Below, piece by piece: positions 30,973 to 31,185 of a stretch of DNA of 31,185 bases. The translations under genes and the position numbers were made by a program. Origin of the DNA: Diphasiastrum complanatum (taxonomy: Eukaryota > Streptophyta > Lycopodiopsida > Lycopodiales > Lycopodiaceae); the NCBI GenBank assembly GCA_029204225.1, contig MU836274.1:1-31185 (forward strand). The letters run 5' to 3'. How positions within the stretch are numbered: the stretch's first letter is position 1; each line of letters starts with the position of its first letter. The notes under the pieces were generated by a model. It saw only the letters and a list, made by a program, of their open reading frames with translations. It did no database searches and was not told the origin of the DNA.

Positions 30973-31185
30973 TGTTGGATTATTCTCCTACTAATTGACT
31001 AATCGACATTTTAATCTTCGTCCAACTTTTATCCAGACTTGTAGATTTCTTTGTGTTTTTACACAGTCTGCATAACTATTTCAAAATGGCTCACAGTGTC
31101 TGCATTTTCGGGATTGTCATTTTTTTGGGATTTTCTCTCACTTTGGCTTTTTCGTAAAATGCCAAATGCCTTAAAAGTTAAGGAA
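30973..31185 (+). mobile_element. 3' LTR of the copia element, cut by the window end
   Basis: The LTR begins TGTTGGATTATTCTCC right after the polypurine tract. 213 bases are visible. I found no matching 5' LTR within the window, consistent with 5' truncation of the element. Confidence 0.8.

Overview
The window looks like nuclear DNA of a land plant with a repeat-rich genome. The evidence is a plant LEA_2-type desiccation protein gene, a split gene with GT-AG introns (one about 3.8 kb), plant Ty1/copia and Ty3/gypsy retrotransposon remains, a LINE tail and long (GA)n/(GT)n microsatellites. The LINE tail recalls elements I associate with mosses, ferns and algae, so a fern or other seed-free plant is my guess; nothing here proves it.

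Layout. 1-2340: repeats and no recognisable gene. 2390-3265 (minus): an intact, intronless LEA14-like gene, the best host gene here. 3500-8770: AT-rich, with an LTR-like promoter/polyA block beside (AG)n at 4.55-4.7 kb and a degenerate ~100-bp repeat at 8.3-8.5 kb. 8774-13734 (minus): a three-exon gene for a small, very hydrophobic membrane protein, opening directly after a (GA)n tract. Its first intron holds a perfect 110-bp tandem duplication, a plus-strand gypsy RT scrap and minus-strand copia gag and pre-integrase scraps. A tRNA-headed SINE-like sequence lies in the short second intron. 13.9-17 kb: a 60-bp tandem repeat, a LINE ORF2 C-terminus, a repeat sharing a motif with the window's first 60 bases (inverted), a 58-bp satellite, and 81-bp and GGGTC-rich repeats. 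17.3-17.6 kb: an unplaced minus ORF with one membrane segment. 17.6-20.4 kb: nothing recognised.

20.4-23.7 kb is the least conventional part. A minus-strand reading frame of more than 430 codons, broken by five stops, carries no domain I can name. It is followed downstream by a minus-strand multi-exon gene relic whose spliced product has the core of a Ulp1-like (C48) cysteine protease. Together they look like the decayed cargo of a large DNA transposon, but no termini were found. A plus-strand two-exon fragment lies between them.

23.7-24.5 kb holds a gypsy-type LTR end followed by a decayed tRNA-Asp-type primer-binding site. 26.2-31.2 kb is a Ty1/copia element (gag, CCHC knuckle, protease, integrase, RT, RNase H, polypurine tract, start of the 3' LTR) with many stops and frameshifts. 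Its integrase is interrupted by a separate 1,104-bp solo LTR with a near-perfect target duplication.

A common thread is decay by C-to-T and G-to-A transitions. Most in-frame stops in the relics are one C-to-T change from CAA, CAG or CGA, as expected in heavily methylated transposons. Apart from the LEA gene and the membrane protein gene, I see little that is likely to be functional. All calls come from reading the sequence; no database search was possible.
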